A program made the translations under genes and the position numbers. Positions 39,686 through 48,313 of a stretch of 64,000 nt of DNA are shown piece after piece. The stretch's first letter is position 1; each line of letters opens with the position of its first letter. The notes beneath the pieces were generated by a model. It did not search any database and had not been told where the DNA came from. It was given only the letters and a program-made list of their open reading frames with translations. Source of the stretch: an uncultured SAR86 cluster bacterium (GTDB taxonomy: Bacteria; Pseudomonadota; Gammaproteobacteria; Magnimaribacterales; Magnimaribacteraceae). The stretch is taken from NCBI GenBank assembly GCA_902606175.1, contig CACLEZ010000004.1:34082-98081 (forward strand), read 5' to 3'.

Positions 39686-40922
39686 TATTTAATATTTGGA
39701 CTGGATCAACTTTTGAAGCTAATCTCGCAGGATATATAGTGAACAAAATGCAGGAAATAAATGTGATAGCGCAAATTGCTAAAACCCATTCAAATCTAAT
39801 ATCTATAGGGAAATAATCAATAAAATATACTTTTAAAAATTGTGTATTTAATAAGATTTCCAAAAAATTAATTATTGAGCCAAAATTTATTGAAATAATT
39901 AATCCTGCAAAACAACCTAATAGAATTCCGAAAGAACCAACCAGGCCTCCAAAGAGTAAAAAGACATTTCTTATGGTTTTAGAAGTGGCACCCATAGTCA
40001 TTAAGATGGCGATCTGAGATTTCTTTTGATTGACTGTCATGACTAGCATAGACATTAAATTATAAGCAGAGAGCAAAATAAGCATGAATAACATTAAAGA
40101 AACTAAAAATCTCTCATTTTGTATAGCTTCAAATAAAGTTCCATAATTTTGCTGCCAAGTGCTAGTTATTATTTCATTATTAGAATTTTTTCTTACATTG
40201 GATGCGTCAATTCTTATTTGATCAGTCGAACTGAAAAGATCTTGATATTTTATCCTTACTCCAGTGATTGACTGATTCATCCTCAACAACTTTGAAGCAT
40301 TAGCAATACTCATATACGCAAAACTTTGATCTAATTCTGGTGCACCGATACTAAAAATTGCGCTAATTTTAAATTTCTTTGTGCGTGGAAAAATACCTGC
40401 TAATCCTAAACCAGTATCGGGAACAAGAACATTGACGTAGTCGCCTACTTCGACGCTCAATTGGTAAGCTAAGATATCTCCAATAACCAGATGATATTTA
40501 TCTTCTTCAAGTGTCTTTAAAGAACCACTTACAATATGCTCATCAATAGAGGAGACTGTATTCTCATATTTTGGTATTACGCCGTAAATATAGACGCCTT
40601 TAAGAAAGGATCCAGAACTCAATAAACCCTGAGTTTCAACGTAAGGAGCCACACCTACAACCTCGGAATTCTCATAAACAATTTTCTCAATGGATTCATA
40701 TTCCTGGATTTGGATATTTCCTATGATAGAGGCATGAGGGATTGTTTCTAAGATTCTTTCTTTGAGTTCTTTCTGGAAGCCATTCATGACTGAAGTCACT
40801 AAAATTAGAACCAGCACACCGATAGTTATCCCAAAGATTGCCATTCCAGAATGAAAGGAAACGAACCCATTTTTTCTAGACCGAAAATACTTTAATGCCA
40901 AGAATAAAGATATATTTTTCAC
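39678..40922 (-). CDS. Lipoprotein-releasing ABC permease LolC/LolE type
   Basis: 414-residue permease with one N-terminal helix, a large periplasmic domain (about 50-260) and three C-terminal helices, the FtsX/MacB-type layout of LolC and LolE. It begins with the family pattern ALKYFRSRKNGFVSFHSGMA. Only one such permease gene is adjacent to lolD, whereas E. coli has lolC-lolD-lolE. A homodimeric LolF-like transporter is therefore likely unless a second gene lies elsewhere. Confidence 0.92.
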   Translation of the reverse strand: MKNISLFLALKYFRSRKNGFVSFHSGMAIFGITIGVLVLILVTSVMNGFQKELKERILETIPHASIIGNIQIQEYESIEKIVYENSEVVGVAPYVETQGLLSSGSFLKGVYIYGVIPKYENTVSSIDEHIVSGSLKTLEEDKYHLVIGDILAYQLSVEVGDYVNVLVPDTGLGLAGIFPRTKKFKISAIFSIGAPELDQSFAYMSIANASKLLRMNQSITGVRIKYQDLFSSTDQIRIDASNVRKNSNNEIITSTWQQNYGTLFEAIQNERFLVSLMLFMLILLSAYNLMSMLVMTVNQKKSQIAILMTMGATSKTIRNVFLLFGGLVGSFGILLGCFAGLIISINFGSIINFLEILLNTQFLKVYFIDYFPIDIRFEWVLAICAITFISCILFTIYPARLASKVDPVQILNNE

Positions 40923-40949
40923 AAGAATCCTATATCAGTTTTGGAAACT

Positions 40950-42386
40950 TTATGCTGTTTTAGCTTTTTCTTCCTTTTTCTTATAAGGGGGCACTAGTCC
41001 AGCTAATTTCATCAAATTAAATTTAGTTTGCTTATATACAGCCTTAGCATGACTAAATTCTTTAAAACCATCATATCCATGATATGACCCCATACCACTT
41101 GGACCAACTCCACCAAATGGAAGGTCTTCCATTTGAATATGAGAAATAACATCGTTAACTGTAACTCCTCCAGAAGTCGTATTATCTACAACATAATCTT
41201 TTTCAGTATTATCATTTCCGAAATAGTACAAACCCAATGGTCTATCTTTACTATTAATATATTCAACAGGTTCCGATACATCACTGTAAGTTTTTATAGG
41301 AAGCACAGGACCAAATATCTCTTCTTGCATAATTTTCATATCCTCAGAGGGATTCAGAACCAAGGTTGGAGGGATTTTATGATGTGGTTGTTGAGAAAAA
41401 TCTTCATTCGAAGGATTTATTTCAACAATATCTGCGCCTTTCTCTTTAGCATCTTCTAGATATCCTTGAATCCTATCGTAGTGACGTTGATTTATTATTG
41501 ATGTGAAGTCATCATTATCTTTCATTTCAGGAAACATCTCAGAAGTGACTTCTACACTAGCTTTCACAAATTCATCTACTTTTCCTTCTGGTACCAATGC
41601 GTAATCTGGAGCTAAGCATATTTGCCCTGCATTCATTGTCTTACCCTGCATGACTCTTTGTGCTGTATCTTTAATTTTTGCATCTTTACCAACAACTACT
41701 GGCGATTTTCCTCCAAGCTCTAAAGTCAGAGGTACTAAATTTTCAGAAGCGGCCTTCATAACGTGTTTTGCTATTGACGTCCCCCCAGTAAAGATCAAAT
41801 GATCAAAAGCTAGACTACTAAAAGCGGCTCCTACCTCTGCATCTCCCACAAATACTGCCATCTCTTCTTCATCAAAGTACTCTTCAATCATCAATTTTAA
41901 GAGATCTGAAGTAGCAGGAGTTAATTCTGAAGGTTTATGCATAACTCGATTACCAGCAGCAATAATTCCTGCAAGTGGAGCAAGTGCAAGATTCATAGGG
42001 AAATTCCAAGGACTAATAGCTCCAACGACTCCTTTGGGCTGATATCTTACTTCAGCTTTAGCCCCTAACAAAGAAAGTGCAGACCCCAGTGGAGCAATTG
42101 CAGCTTTTCTTTTTTCTGTACGCATCCATTTTTTTAAGTTCTTTTTGGCATGCTCCATGGGACCGACCACAGAAGCAACTTCTGTTACCGCTGACATCAT
42201 AGAATCTCTATTACCGAAATCTTGATTTACAGTCTCTATGATCTTTTTATCATACTTATTAACCATAGCTATGACTCTATCAAGACGATCTTTTCTTAAG
42301 TTTATTTCAGGTGCACCCTCTTTGATATTTAAACTTTTTTGCAATTCTAAAACACGATGCATTTCATTTATTGTTTCAGTACTCAT
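40950..42386 (-). CDS. Aldehyde dehydrogenase, coniferyl aldehyde dehydrogenase type
   Basis: 478-residue NAD(P)-dependent enzyme. Catalytic Cys is in NAGQICLAPDY near 259 and catalytic Glu in LELGGKSP near 223; the cofactor loop reads FTGGTSIAKH. The subgroup is indicated by SPWNFPMNLALAPL and the C-terminal YGFxxFSHAKAV-like segment GYDGFKEFSHAKAVYKQ, which is typical of coniferyl/long-chain aldehyde dehydrogenases. A C-terminal basic tail (KKKEEKAK) is present. Downstream of the SDR gene, which may supply or use its aldehyde. Confidence 0.92.
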   Translation of the reverse strand: MSTETINEMHRVLELQKSLNIKEGAPEINLRKDRLDRVIAMVNKYDKKIIETVNQDFGNRDSMMSAVTEVASVVGPMEHAKKNLKKWMRTEKRKAAIAPLGSALSLLGAKAEVRYQPKGVVGAISPWNFPMNLALAPLAGIIAAGNRVMHKPSELTPATSDLLKLMIEEYFDEEEMAVFVGDAEVGAAFSSLAFDHLIFTGGTSIAKHVMKAASENLVPLTLELGGKSPVVVGKDAKIKDTAQRVMQGKTMNAGQICLAPDYALVPEGKVDEFVKASVEVTSEMFPEMKDNDDFTSIINQRHYDRIQGYLEDAKEKGADIVEINPSNEDFSQQPHHKIPPTLVLNPSEDMKIMQEEIFGPVLPIKTYSDVSEPVEYINSKDRPLGLYYFGNDNTEKDYVVDNTTSGGVTVNDVISHIQMEDLPFGGVGPSGMGSYHGYDGFKEFSHAKAVYKQTKFNLMKLAGLVPPYKKKEEKAKTA

Positions 42387-42409
42387 AATTTCTCCCTTCC
42401 TTTATTTAA

Positions 42410-43303
42410 TTAGACAGACCTTTTAGCCTTATCTTTCTCATTTGTTGTTTTAATACTATCTCTTATTGCTTCCCAATCTTCATCTTTCATAGAAGCTAAA
42501 GCCCTATAAAAGGTTCCACCAGTTAGATATTCTGCCCCATCTATAGCAATTGTTTGTCCATTAAGGTAATTACAACCATCAGACATCAAAAAAGTTGCAA
42601 GGTTCCCTAATTCTTCCATCTCACCAACTCTCCCCATTGGATTTTGGCTATAACTTCCGCTAGAGTCAGAAGAGGCTTCATCAGGACTTTGTCCTGGAGA
42701 GAGTCTTGCCCAAGCACCTTCTGTTGGGAATGGACCAGGAGCAATCGCGTTAATTCTTATACCTGTTTTACCCCATTCAGTAGCTAATGATTGTGTCATT
42801 GCATGAATACCACTTTTTGACATTGCCGATGGAACTGTAAAAGCAGAACCCGTCCAAACCCATGTTGCGAGTATTGAAATGATATTTCCACCCATGCCTA
42901 GTTCAAGCCATCTTCTGCCAACAGAGTGCGTAACGTAAAAAGTACCATGAAATACTATACTAGCTATTGCATCAAAACCCCTATGAGAAAGATCTTGTGT
43001 TCTTGAGATAAAATTACCGGCAGCATTATTTACCAATCCATGTATTGGTCCTTCTTCAAAAATTTCATTTATAGTGTTATCTACGTCTTGAGCTCCCCTA
43101 ATATCTAGACCATAACACTTAACACTACCACCATTTTCATCCATTAATTCCTTTGCAGTATCTTCTAAAACTCCAACTCTTCTGCCACATATAAGAACCT
43201 CGGCACCATATTTCAAGAAATATCTAGACATCTCCTTACCCAATCCCGAACCGCCCCCAGTTACCAATATTCTCTTTCCTTTTAGTAAGTCTTCTTTAAA
43301 CAT
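42410..43303 (-). CDS. SDR family oxidoreductase, possibly 2,4-dienoyl-CoA reductase-like
   Basis: 297-residue protein with an N-terminal Rossmann motif TGGGSGLGKE and the NNAAGNF segment. The position of the canonical YxxxK active site reads S159-A-M-S-K163 (PSAMSKSGIHAMTQSLATEW), so the catalytic Tyr is absent. Lys163 is kept. The fatty acyl dienoyl-CoA reductases of the SDR superfamily also lack the Tyr and share the AGNF and LATEW segments. The gene is 23 bases upstream of the aldehyde dehydrogenase gene in the same direction. Confidence 0.85.
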   Translation of the reverse strand: MFKEDLLKGKRILVTGGGSGLGKEMSRYFLKYGAEVLICGRRVGVLEDTAKELMDENGGSVKCYGLDIRGAQDVDNTINEIFEEGPIHGLVNNAAGNFISRTQDLSHRGFDAIASIVFHGTFYVTHSVGRRWLELGMGGNIISILATWVWTGSAFTVPSAMSKSGIHAMTQSLATEWGKTGIRINAIAPGPFPTEGAWARLSPGQSPDEASSDSSGSYSQNPMGRVGEMEELGNLATFLMSDGCNYLNGQTIAIDGAEYLTGGTFYRALASMKDEDWEAIRDSIKTTNEKDKAKRSV

Positions 43304-43364
43304 TAACTCTCCTCATTTAATAATTACACTATAACAAATATTACACAATTAACCCTATCAGGGA

Positions 43365-44615
43365 TTATTGGGAATTTTCAAATACTTCCAAATTTCTATC
43401 TTCCCTGTAATTTTTATCTCTAATCCATTTATGGCGTTTATTAAAAAAAATAAAGATAGCGGCAAAGAACATTAATGATGCACCTAAAAGGTAAGGAAAA
43501 GAAGGATTAAGCATATAAAGAGGCATAGAAATTAATGGAGAAATAACGTGTCCAATCGGAATCACCATTCCTAAAAAACCTCCTGCTACTCCTTGATATT
43601 CTTTGCCAACAGATAGCGACAAGGAAGATGAAATACCCGGTCCTAACATACCTCCACCAAGACCATAAAAAAATAGACAAATATAAACTTCAACTAATGT
43701 AGAGCTATATGCATATCCCAAAAGAGCAAAAAAATTAAGGACAACACCTAATTTTACTAAAGATCCAGGCGAGGTTTGAAGTCTATCTGCTATCAGTAAC
43801 TGCCCGTTTAATACACCTAATGCCGAAAGCATAAAACCAATACTAGCAAGAGCTATATAGTTCTCTGAAGAGGGAGTTATAACATCTTGAAAAAAGAAGG
43901 AAGAAGTTTGAACTAAGGCGGCATTGGATATACCAAATCCTGCAGATATAATTAAAAAGGGCCAGACTCTGTAATCGAATAAAGTAAGCTTTTTGATCGT
44001 TTTCTCTTGAGAGATCAATGGGGGTGTTTTTTGTAAGGAAACAAAAATAATTACTATGAATGCGCCCATAGCAAAAAAGAAGAACGGCGCAGTATAGGAT
44101 ATTAGTAAAAGTAATCCTGCTACTGCGGGACCTAGTATTCTGCCCATTGAAAATCCTGAATCAAGTCTTGCAAAGGCTCTGCTTCTTGCCTCAATAGAGC
44201 TTATATCAGCGACCCACCCTCCAGACGAGGGTCTAGTTGCGCTACCAAAGATTCCATTCAGTAGTCTTGCAGATACCAATAATAGAAATAAAAAAGTACC
44301 GGTTAATAAGCCACTTTGTCCTAATGAGATTGTAAAACTAAAAAGTATCAAAGAAATTGCAAAACCAGAAAGACCTACGATGACTATTTTTTTTCGCCCA
44401 ATAGAATCACTTAATGATCCCCATATAGGACTTAAAATCATCCAAGCCAACGCTGAAGTGGCGAAAATTGATCCTATTTGGATTTCATTTAGACCAAGAT
44501 CTCGTGCAATTGGAGGAATAGTTATAAAGACTATAGATTGTCCTGCTCCAACACATAACAAACCTGCAGCAAGCACCCAGATAGTATTAGGAAGCTTTTC
44601 AAGCGATTTACTCAT
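43365..44615 (-). CDS. MFS transporter (drug:H+ antiporter-like)
   Basis: 416 residues with twelve predicted helices. The family loop 2-3 motif is visible as GSLSDSIGRKK and the motif near helix 5 as LDSGFSMGRILGPAVAGLLL. It resembles the TetA/Bcr branch, but a substrate cannot be assigned. The start overlaps the end of the HEWSH protein gene by 8 bases, so both are likely part of a trpS-led transcript. A charged C-terminal tail of about 20 residues is cytoplasmic. Confidence 0.9.
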   Translation of the reverse strand: MSKSLEKLPNTIWVLAAGLLCVGAGQSIVFITIPPIARDLGLNEIQIGSIFATSALAWMILSPIWGSLSDSIGRKKIVIVGLSGFAISLILFSFTISLGQSGLLTGTFLFLLLVSARLLNGIFGSATRPSSGGWVADISSIEARSRAFARLDSGFSMGRILGPAVAGLLLLISYTAPFFFFAMGAFIVIIFVSLQKTPPLISQEKTIKKLTLFDYRVWPFLIISAGFGISNAALVQTSSFFFQDVITPSSENYIALASIGFMLSALGVLNGQLLIADRLQTSPGSLVKLGVVLNFFALLGYAYSSTLVEVYICLFFYGLGGGMLGPGISSSLSLSVGKEYQGVAGGFLGMVIPIGHVISPLISMPLYMLNPSFPYLLGASLMFFAAIFIFFNKRHKWIRDKNYREDRNLEVFENSQ

Positions 44616-45174
44616 ATGTAATTATTAATAAAAAGATCTTTTTATTAATAATGTCTTTGAGGACATACTCATAATAACTTGTAAGGCTATGCGACCATTC
44701 ATGCTCATAAACAGTAGCCTCTTGAGATGATGAATTGAAAGTCAGACATTTATTTAAAAAATATGGTTCAGACTCATGATTAATTATTGTATCCAATAAT
44801 TTTTTTACATTAGTAAGTTCTTTTTTACCGATTGGAGGGCAAGACCATTTTGGAGTACTTACTACCTGAATAATCTCCTCCCTTAAATGGGAATTTGTAA
44901 TGCTTGTAAAATCGTCATCTTTAATACTATCCAATAAAAATGGACCATGCCTATCAACACTCTTTTGACTGAAATGATCAAAAAACATTTCTTGATAAGC
45001 TTGCGAATTTACCAAAGTATGAAAAAAAAATTTGTCTGTGACTTTAAATAATTCATGATCTACTGATAAAGGGATCAGTCTTAGTAGACCATGGTCATGT
45101 AAACGAATATTAAAGTGTTGTTCTTTAACTAACTTAAACTTTTCACTTAAAGATGATACTTTGAGAGTATCCAT
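44608..45174 (-). CDS. Uncharacterised protein with an HEWSH motif
   Basis: 188-residue protein I do not recognise. It has no signal peptide, and only the last 15 residues (NKKIFLLIITYE) are mildly hydrophobic. A stretch near the C-terminus, H158-E-W-S-H162 (TVYEHEWSHSL), matches the HExxH zinc motif of metallopeptidases. A third ligand is not obvious, so catalysis is only a possibility. The gene is tightly packed, overlapping trpS by one base upstream and the MFS gene by 8 downstream, so it is likely translated from the trpS message. The product is rich in Lys, Asp, Ser and His. Confidence 0.7.
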   Translation of the reverse strand: MDTLKVSSLSEKFKLVKEQHFNIRLHDHGLLRLIPLSVDHELFKVTDKFFFHTLVNSQAYQEMFFDHFSQKSVDRHGPFLLDSIKDDDFTSITNSHLREEIIQVVSTPKWSCPPIGKKELTNVKKLLDTIINHESEPYFLNKCLTFNSSSQEATVYEHEWSHSLTSYYEYVLKDIINKKIFLLIITYE

Positions 45175-46184
45175 TAAAACCCTTTAATACCTACAGAATT
45201 CCTTATATCCTCTATAAGTGGTGTAGAGACCTCCAGGGCTTTATTGGCTCCTTCTTTTAATACCGACTCAACATAAACTCTATCTTTTATTATCTTTAAA
45301 TACTCTTTTTTATAAGAAGACAAAAACAAAGACAGGTGATCAAAAAGATATGTCTTTGCATCTCCCCAGCCAATGCCATCCTCATACATTTTTTGAAAGC
45401 TTTTTATATCATCTTCTTCAGCAATAGATTTAAAGATAGCGAAAATATTGCAATCTGTTGAATCTTTTGGAACTCCTGGTTCAAGAGAATTAGTCTTAAT
45501 CTTCATAATAGTCTTTTTCAAGGAATCCTCGTCAGAAAAAATTGGAATCGTATTTTTATAAGACTTACTCATCTTTCTACCATCTAATCCAGGTAATACC
45601 CCTGTTTCTTTGCTTATCTTTGCTTCAGGAGGTGTTAGCAGATCTCCATAGTGATGATTGAATCTTAAGGCGATGTCTCTAGTCATTTCAATGTGCTGTT
45701 TCTGGTCTTGACCGACTGGCACTATGTCTGCACTAAACATTAATATATCTGCAGCCATCAAAATGGGATAATTAAACAATCCCATTGTTATTCCTTTATC
45801 CACATCTTTAGCGCCATTCAATTCATTATCCGAGATGGCAGCTTTATAAGCATGGGCCCTGTTTAAGAGTCCCTTTGATGTTAAGCAACCTAATATCCAA
45901 GATAATTCAAATATATGAGGAATATCAGATTGACGATAAAAGGTTACTTTTTCTGGATCAAGTCCACATGCTAGCCAACATGCAGCTATTTCAAAGCTTG
46001 ATTCATGGGTAAGAGAAGAATCTAAGTTTTTTATTAAAGAATGATAATCTGCTAAAAACAAAAAAGAAGATGTGTCGTTACCTTTACTTGCCTCAATTGC
46101 AGGAAGAATTGCGCCGACCAAATTGCCCAAATGCGGCGTACCGCTAGTTGTAATTCCTGTTAAAACTTTTTGTTTTACTGCCAC
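45174..46184 (-). CDS. trpS: Tryptophanyl-tRNA synthetase
   Basis: Class I aminoacyl-tRNA synthetase of 336 residues (E. coli 334). HIGH-like motif TPHLGN (residues 16-21), the tryptophan-pocket region with PVGQDQKQHIEMTRD, and the KMSKS motif GRKMSKSYKN near 202. It is first of a minus-strand cluster with the HEWSH protein and the MFS transporter, to which it is linked by overlaps. Confidence 0.97.
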   Translation of the reverse strand: MAVKQKVLTGITTSGTPHLGNLVGAILPAIEASKGNDTSSFLFLADYHSLIKNLDSSLTHESSFEIAACWLACGLDPEKVTFYRQSDIPHIFELSWILGCLTSKGLLNRAHAYKAAISDNELNGAKDVDKGITMGLFNYPILMAADILMFSADIVPVGQDQKQHIEMTRDIALRFNHHYGDLLTPPEAKISKETGVLPGLDGRKMSKSYKNTIPIFSDEDSLKKTIMKIKTNSLEPGVPKDSTDCNIFAIFKSIAEEDDIKSFQKMYEDGIGWGDAKTYLFDHLSLFLSSYKKEYLKIIKDRVYVESVLKEGANKALEVSTPLIEDIRNSVGIKGF

Positions 46185-46267
46185 TTAAACTCCAGCAAAC
46201 ATTCTAACTCAAGTTAATAATAAAATACTTGATAAGTGTATTCTATTTATTATTATCCTTGTTAGGT

Positions 46268-46813
46268 ATGGCTAGAATATTCTTGGCACTAACGCCAGAT
46301 AAAGACTTAAATGATCAGATAATTGAGCTTAAGAAAGATCTAAAAAGCAATATCTTAAGTGATGCTGACATATCTTGGCAAAAAAATAGTGATCATCATT
46401 TGACGCTTAATTTTGTGGGTTCTATGGAGCCCGAGCAAATAGAGGAAATGTATAAAGGTTTGACTGAAATAAACTTTATGAGCCATCTACAAGTTGATAT
46501 AAGTCATGTGAATTTTTTTCCAAACGAGGATAGTCAATTATTGGTAGCAATTGTAAAGCCCACAAATCAAATTCTGAAGGTGTTTAGGATAATCGATGAA
46601 GTAGTCACAAGAATAGGATTTGGCTCTTCACTTAAAACGTATAAACCTCATATAACTTTAGGTAGATTCAAAGATAAAGATAGGCCTCAATATTCTTATG
46701 AAGATTTCGGTGAGATTCAAATAAGTTCTCGCATAAGCAAACTAGATGTTTATGAAAGTGAATTTGATCAGGGAAGAACAAATTATCAACTATTGAGAAG
46801 TTTTGAATTTTAG
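46268..46813 (+). CDS. thpR: RNA 2',3'-cyclic phosphodiesterase (2H family)
   Basis: 181-residue 2H phosphoesterase. The two HxTx motifs are HHLTLNF and KPHITLGRF, and the start motif MARIFLAL matches the family. I set the start at ATG 46268, preceded by TTAGGT; the longer in-frame ORF adds 13 hydrophobic residues (MISVFYLL) with no family counterpart. Formerly called 2'-5' RNA ligase (LigT). Its cellular role is unclear, though tRNA-end processing is proposed. It stands alone on the plus strand. Confidence 0.93.
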   Translation: MARIFLALTPDKDLNDQIIELKKDLKSNILSDADISWQKNSDHHLTLNFVGSMEPEQIEEMYKGLTEINFMSHLQVDISHVNFFPNEDSQLLVAIVKPTNQILKVFRIIDEVVTRIGFGSSLKTYKPHITLGRFKDKDRPQYSYEDFGEIQISSRISKLDVYESEFDQGRTNYQLLRSFEF

Positions 46814-46828
46814 AAGGCGAAGTTGAAG

Positions 46829-46858
46829 GGCCCAGTGCGGGTTTCTCACTGTGTGGCC
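46829..46858. repeat. GC-rich imperfect inverted repeat
   Basis: GGCCCAGTG (46829-46837) pairs with CACTG and then GGCC (46847-46858), with a 3-base bulge and a 9-base loop. This 30-base stretch is far more GC-rich than its surroundings. It starts 15 bases after the thpR stop but lacks a T run, so it is not a standard intrinsic terminator. Confidence 0.5.
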
Positions 46859-46873
46859 GATACCCATTTCAGC

Positions 46874-47008
46874 TCACAATTTGTTAAACAAGTTAACTTT
46901 TTCACCCTTCTTCTTCTGTCCATTTTCTTCCTGATTTGGGTCTCGAGGTCCAATTCTTTCCGAAATATGTCCTAAATCAAAATTTACCAAATTAAATTCT
47001 GAATGCAA
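46874..47008 (-). CDS. Possible 44-residue protein downstream of the LOG gene
   Basis: A minus-strand frame reads TTG at 47008 as start and continues to TGA at 46874, 17 bases after the LOG stop. Composition is protein-like and hydrophilic (ISERIGPRDPNQ, then QKKKGEKVNLF). No ATG or good ribosome site is seen, so it may be a small protein or a decayed extension. I do not recognise it. The remaining part of the 212-base gap (46814-47025) holds only the GC-rich hairpin. Confidence 0.3.
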   Translation of the reverse strand: MHSEFNLVNFDLGHISERIGPRDPNQEENGQKKKGEKVNLFNKL

Positions 47009-47025
47009 GTAAATTCTTTAAATAT

Positions 47026-47607
47026 TTATCTGCCTAGTCTCTTAAACCAATCATCGGTATTTCTTTGTTGAAAAGAATTTATAAAATTAAATATTTCGTC
47101 CAATGAATCTGATATGAATAATTCTTCTTGTGTAGTTTCAGGCAAGAATCCTTCTTCAACTGAAAACTGAGTGAATTCAAATAGCTTTGAATAATATCCA
47201 TCAACATCGAAAAGGATTATTGGTTTTGAGTAAATACCTAATTGATTCCAAGCTAAGGCTTCAAAAAATTCTTCCCATGTACCCACTCCTCCAGGTAAAG
47301 AGATGATTGCATCTGAAAGCTCAGCCATTCTAGCCTTTCTATCATGCATTGATGGAACAATTTCAAGAGAGGTTAGATTATTATGACCCACTTCCACGTC
47401 ATGCAGTCTTTCAGTTATTACTCCTGTGACTGACGCACCTCCGCCTAAAGCTGCATCAGCAACAATTCCCATCAATCCTTTGCTTCCTCCACCATAAACC
47501 ATGGAAAATTCTCTTTTGGCTATAGCTAAACCTAGATCTTGAGCACTCTTAGAATATGATTCCCTCGCTCCCTTTGCTGAACCCGCAAAAACACAGATAC
47601 TTTTCAT
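47026..47607 (-). CDS. LOG family protein (cytokinin riboside phosphoribohydrolase-like)
   Basis: 193-residue Rossmann-like enzyme. The family motif PGGVGTWEEFFE is near residue 105, with GGGSKGLMG near 40 for nucleotide binding. LOG enzymes hydrolyse purine ribonucleoside 5'-phosphates to base and ribose phosphate; in bacteria the main substrate is usually AMP or a cytokinin-type nucleotide. Divergent from the DsbA-like gene across 43 bases. Confidence 0.92.
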   Translation of the reverse strand: MKSICVFAGSAKGARESYSKSAQDLGLAIAKREFSMVYGGGSKGLMGIVADAALGGGASVTGVITERLHDVEVGHNNLTSLEIVPSMHDRKARMAELSDAIISLPGGVGTWEEFFEALAWNQLGIYSKPIILFDVDGYYSKLFEFTQFSVEEGFLPETTQEELFISDSLDEIFNFINSFQQRNTDDWFKRLGR

Positions 47608-47637
47608 AATTCCTTACTTTACAATAATTATATAACT

Positions 47638-47643
47638 TATAAT
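47638..47643 (+). promoter_or_regulatory. Consensus -10 element close to the DsbA-like start
   Basis: Perfect TATAAT ending 7 bases before the ATG at 47651, nearly the same geometry as at purB. It again predicts a leaderless or nearly leaderless message. No -35 is clear. Confidence 0.45.
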
Positions 47644-47650
47644 TAAAAGA

Positions 47651-48313
47651 ATGGATAAGTTGAGAATTGATATTGTATCTGATGTTGTTTGTCCCTGGTG
47701 CGTCATAGGTTTTATAAATTTGCAAAAAGCTATGTCTGAATTGAGTGCTGAGGTGAAATTTGAAATTAACTGGAAACCATATGAACTCCATCCTGAAATA
47801 CCTGAAAATGGATATGACAAAAAACTTTATATGCAACAAAAATTTGGTGATTTTTCAGGTAAAGTCTCTCCTTATAAACAAATTGAACAAATAGGGAAAA
47901 CTCTTGGATTTGACTTTAATTTTTCAAAAGCTGAACGTATTCCAAATACTTTCAATGCACATAGGCTTTTATGGAAGGCTAAAGAAATGGGACTACAGAC
48001 AGAACTCTCAGAAGCTCTATTCAAATGTTATTTCACAGAAGGAAAAGATATTGGTTCTAAAGAGATACTTTTGGAAGTAGCAGTAGAGGTAGGCATGGAT
48101 TTAGATACAATTAAATTATTCTTAGATTCAAAAGAAGGTGGCCAGGAAACAGCTGATGAAGAAATGAATTTCATTGAGAAAAGTATAGGAGCCGTCCCTA
48201 CTTATTTTATAAATGAAAAATATATTATTCAGGGTGGTCAAGAACCTGAGACCTTTGTTTCTTTTTTGAATAAAATTCTCATCAAAGAAAAAGAAAATGC
48301 AACTACTAGATAA
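47651..48313 (+). CDS. DsbA family oxidoreductase (FrnE-like)
   Basis: 220 residues with a thioredoxin fold and an inserted helical domain. The active-site CxxC is CPWC (residues 14-17) in VVCPWCVIG, and the cis-Pro is in AVPTYFI near 186. There is no signal peptide, so it acts in the cytoplasm, unlike DsbA proper. FrnE-like proteins isomerise or reduce disulfides or glutathione adducts. Its end overlaps the 2OG oxygenase gene by 17 bases. Confidence 0.93.
   Translation: MDKLRIDIVSDVVCPWCVIGFINLQKAMSELSAEVKFEINWKPYELHPEIPENGYDKKLYMQQKFGDFSGKVSPYKQIEQIGKTLGFDFNFSKAERIPNTFNAHRLLWKAKEMGLQTELSEALFKCYFTEGKDIGSKEILLEVAVEVGMDLDTIKLFLDSKEGGQETADEEMNFIEKSIGAVPTYFINEKYIIQGGQEPETFVSFLNKILIKEKENATTR

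Noticed and set aside
46229..46267. Hydrophobic N-terminal extension of the 2H phosphodiesterase
   Set aside because: Not present in the family; MARIFLAL at 46268 is the conserved start.
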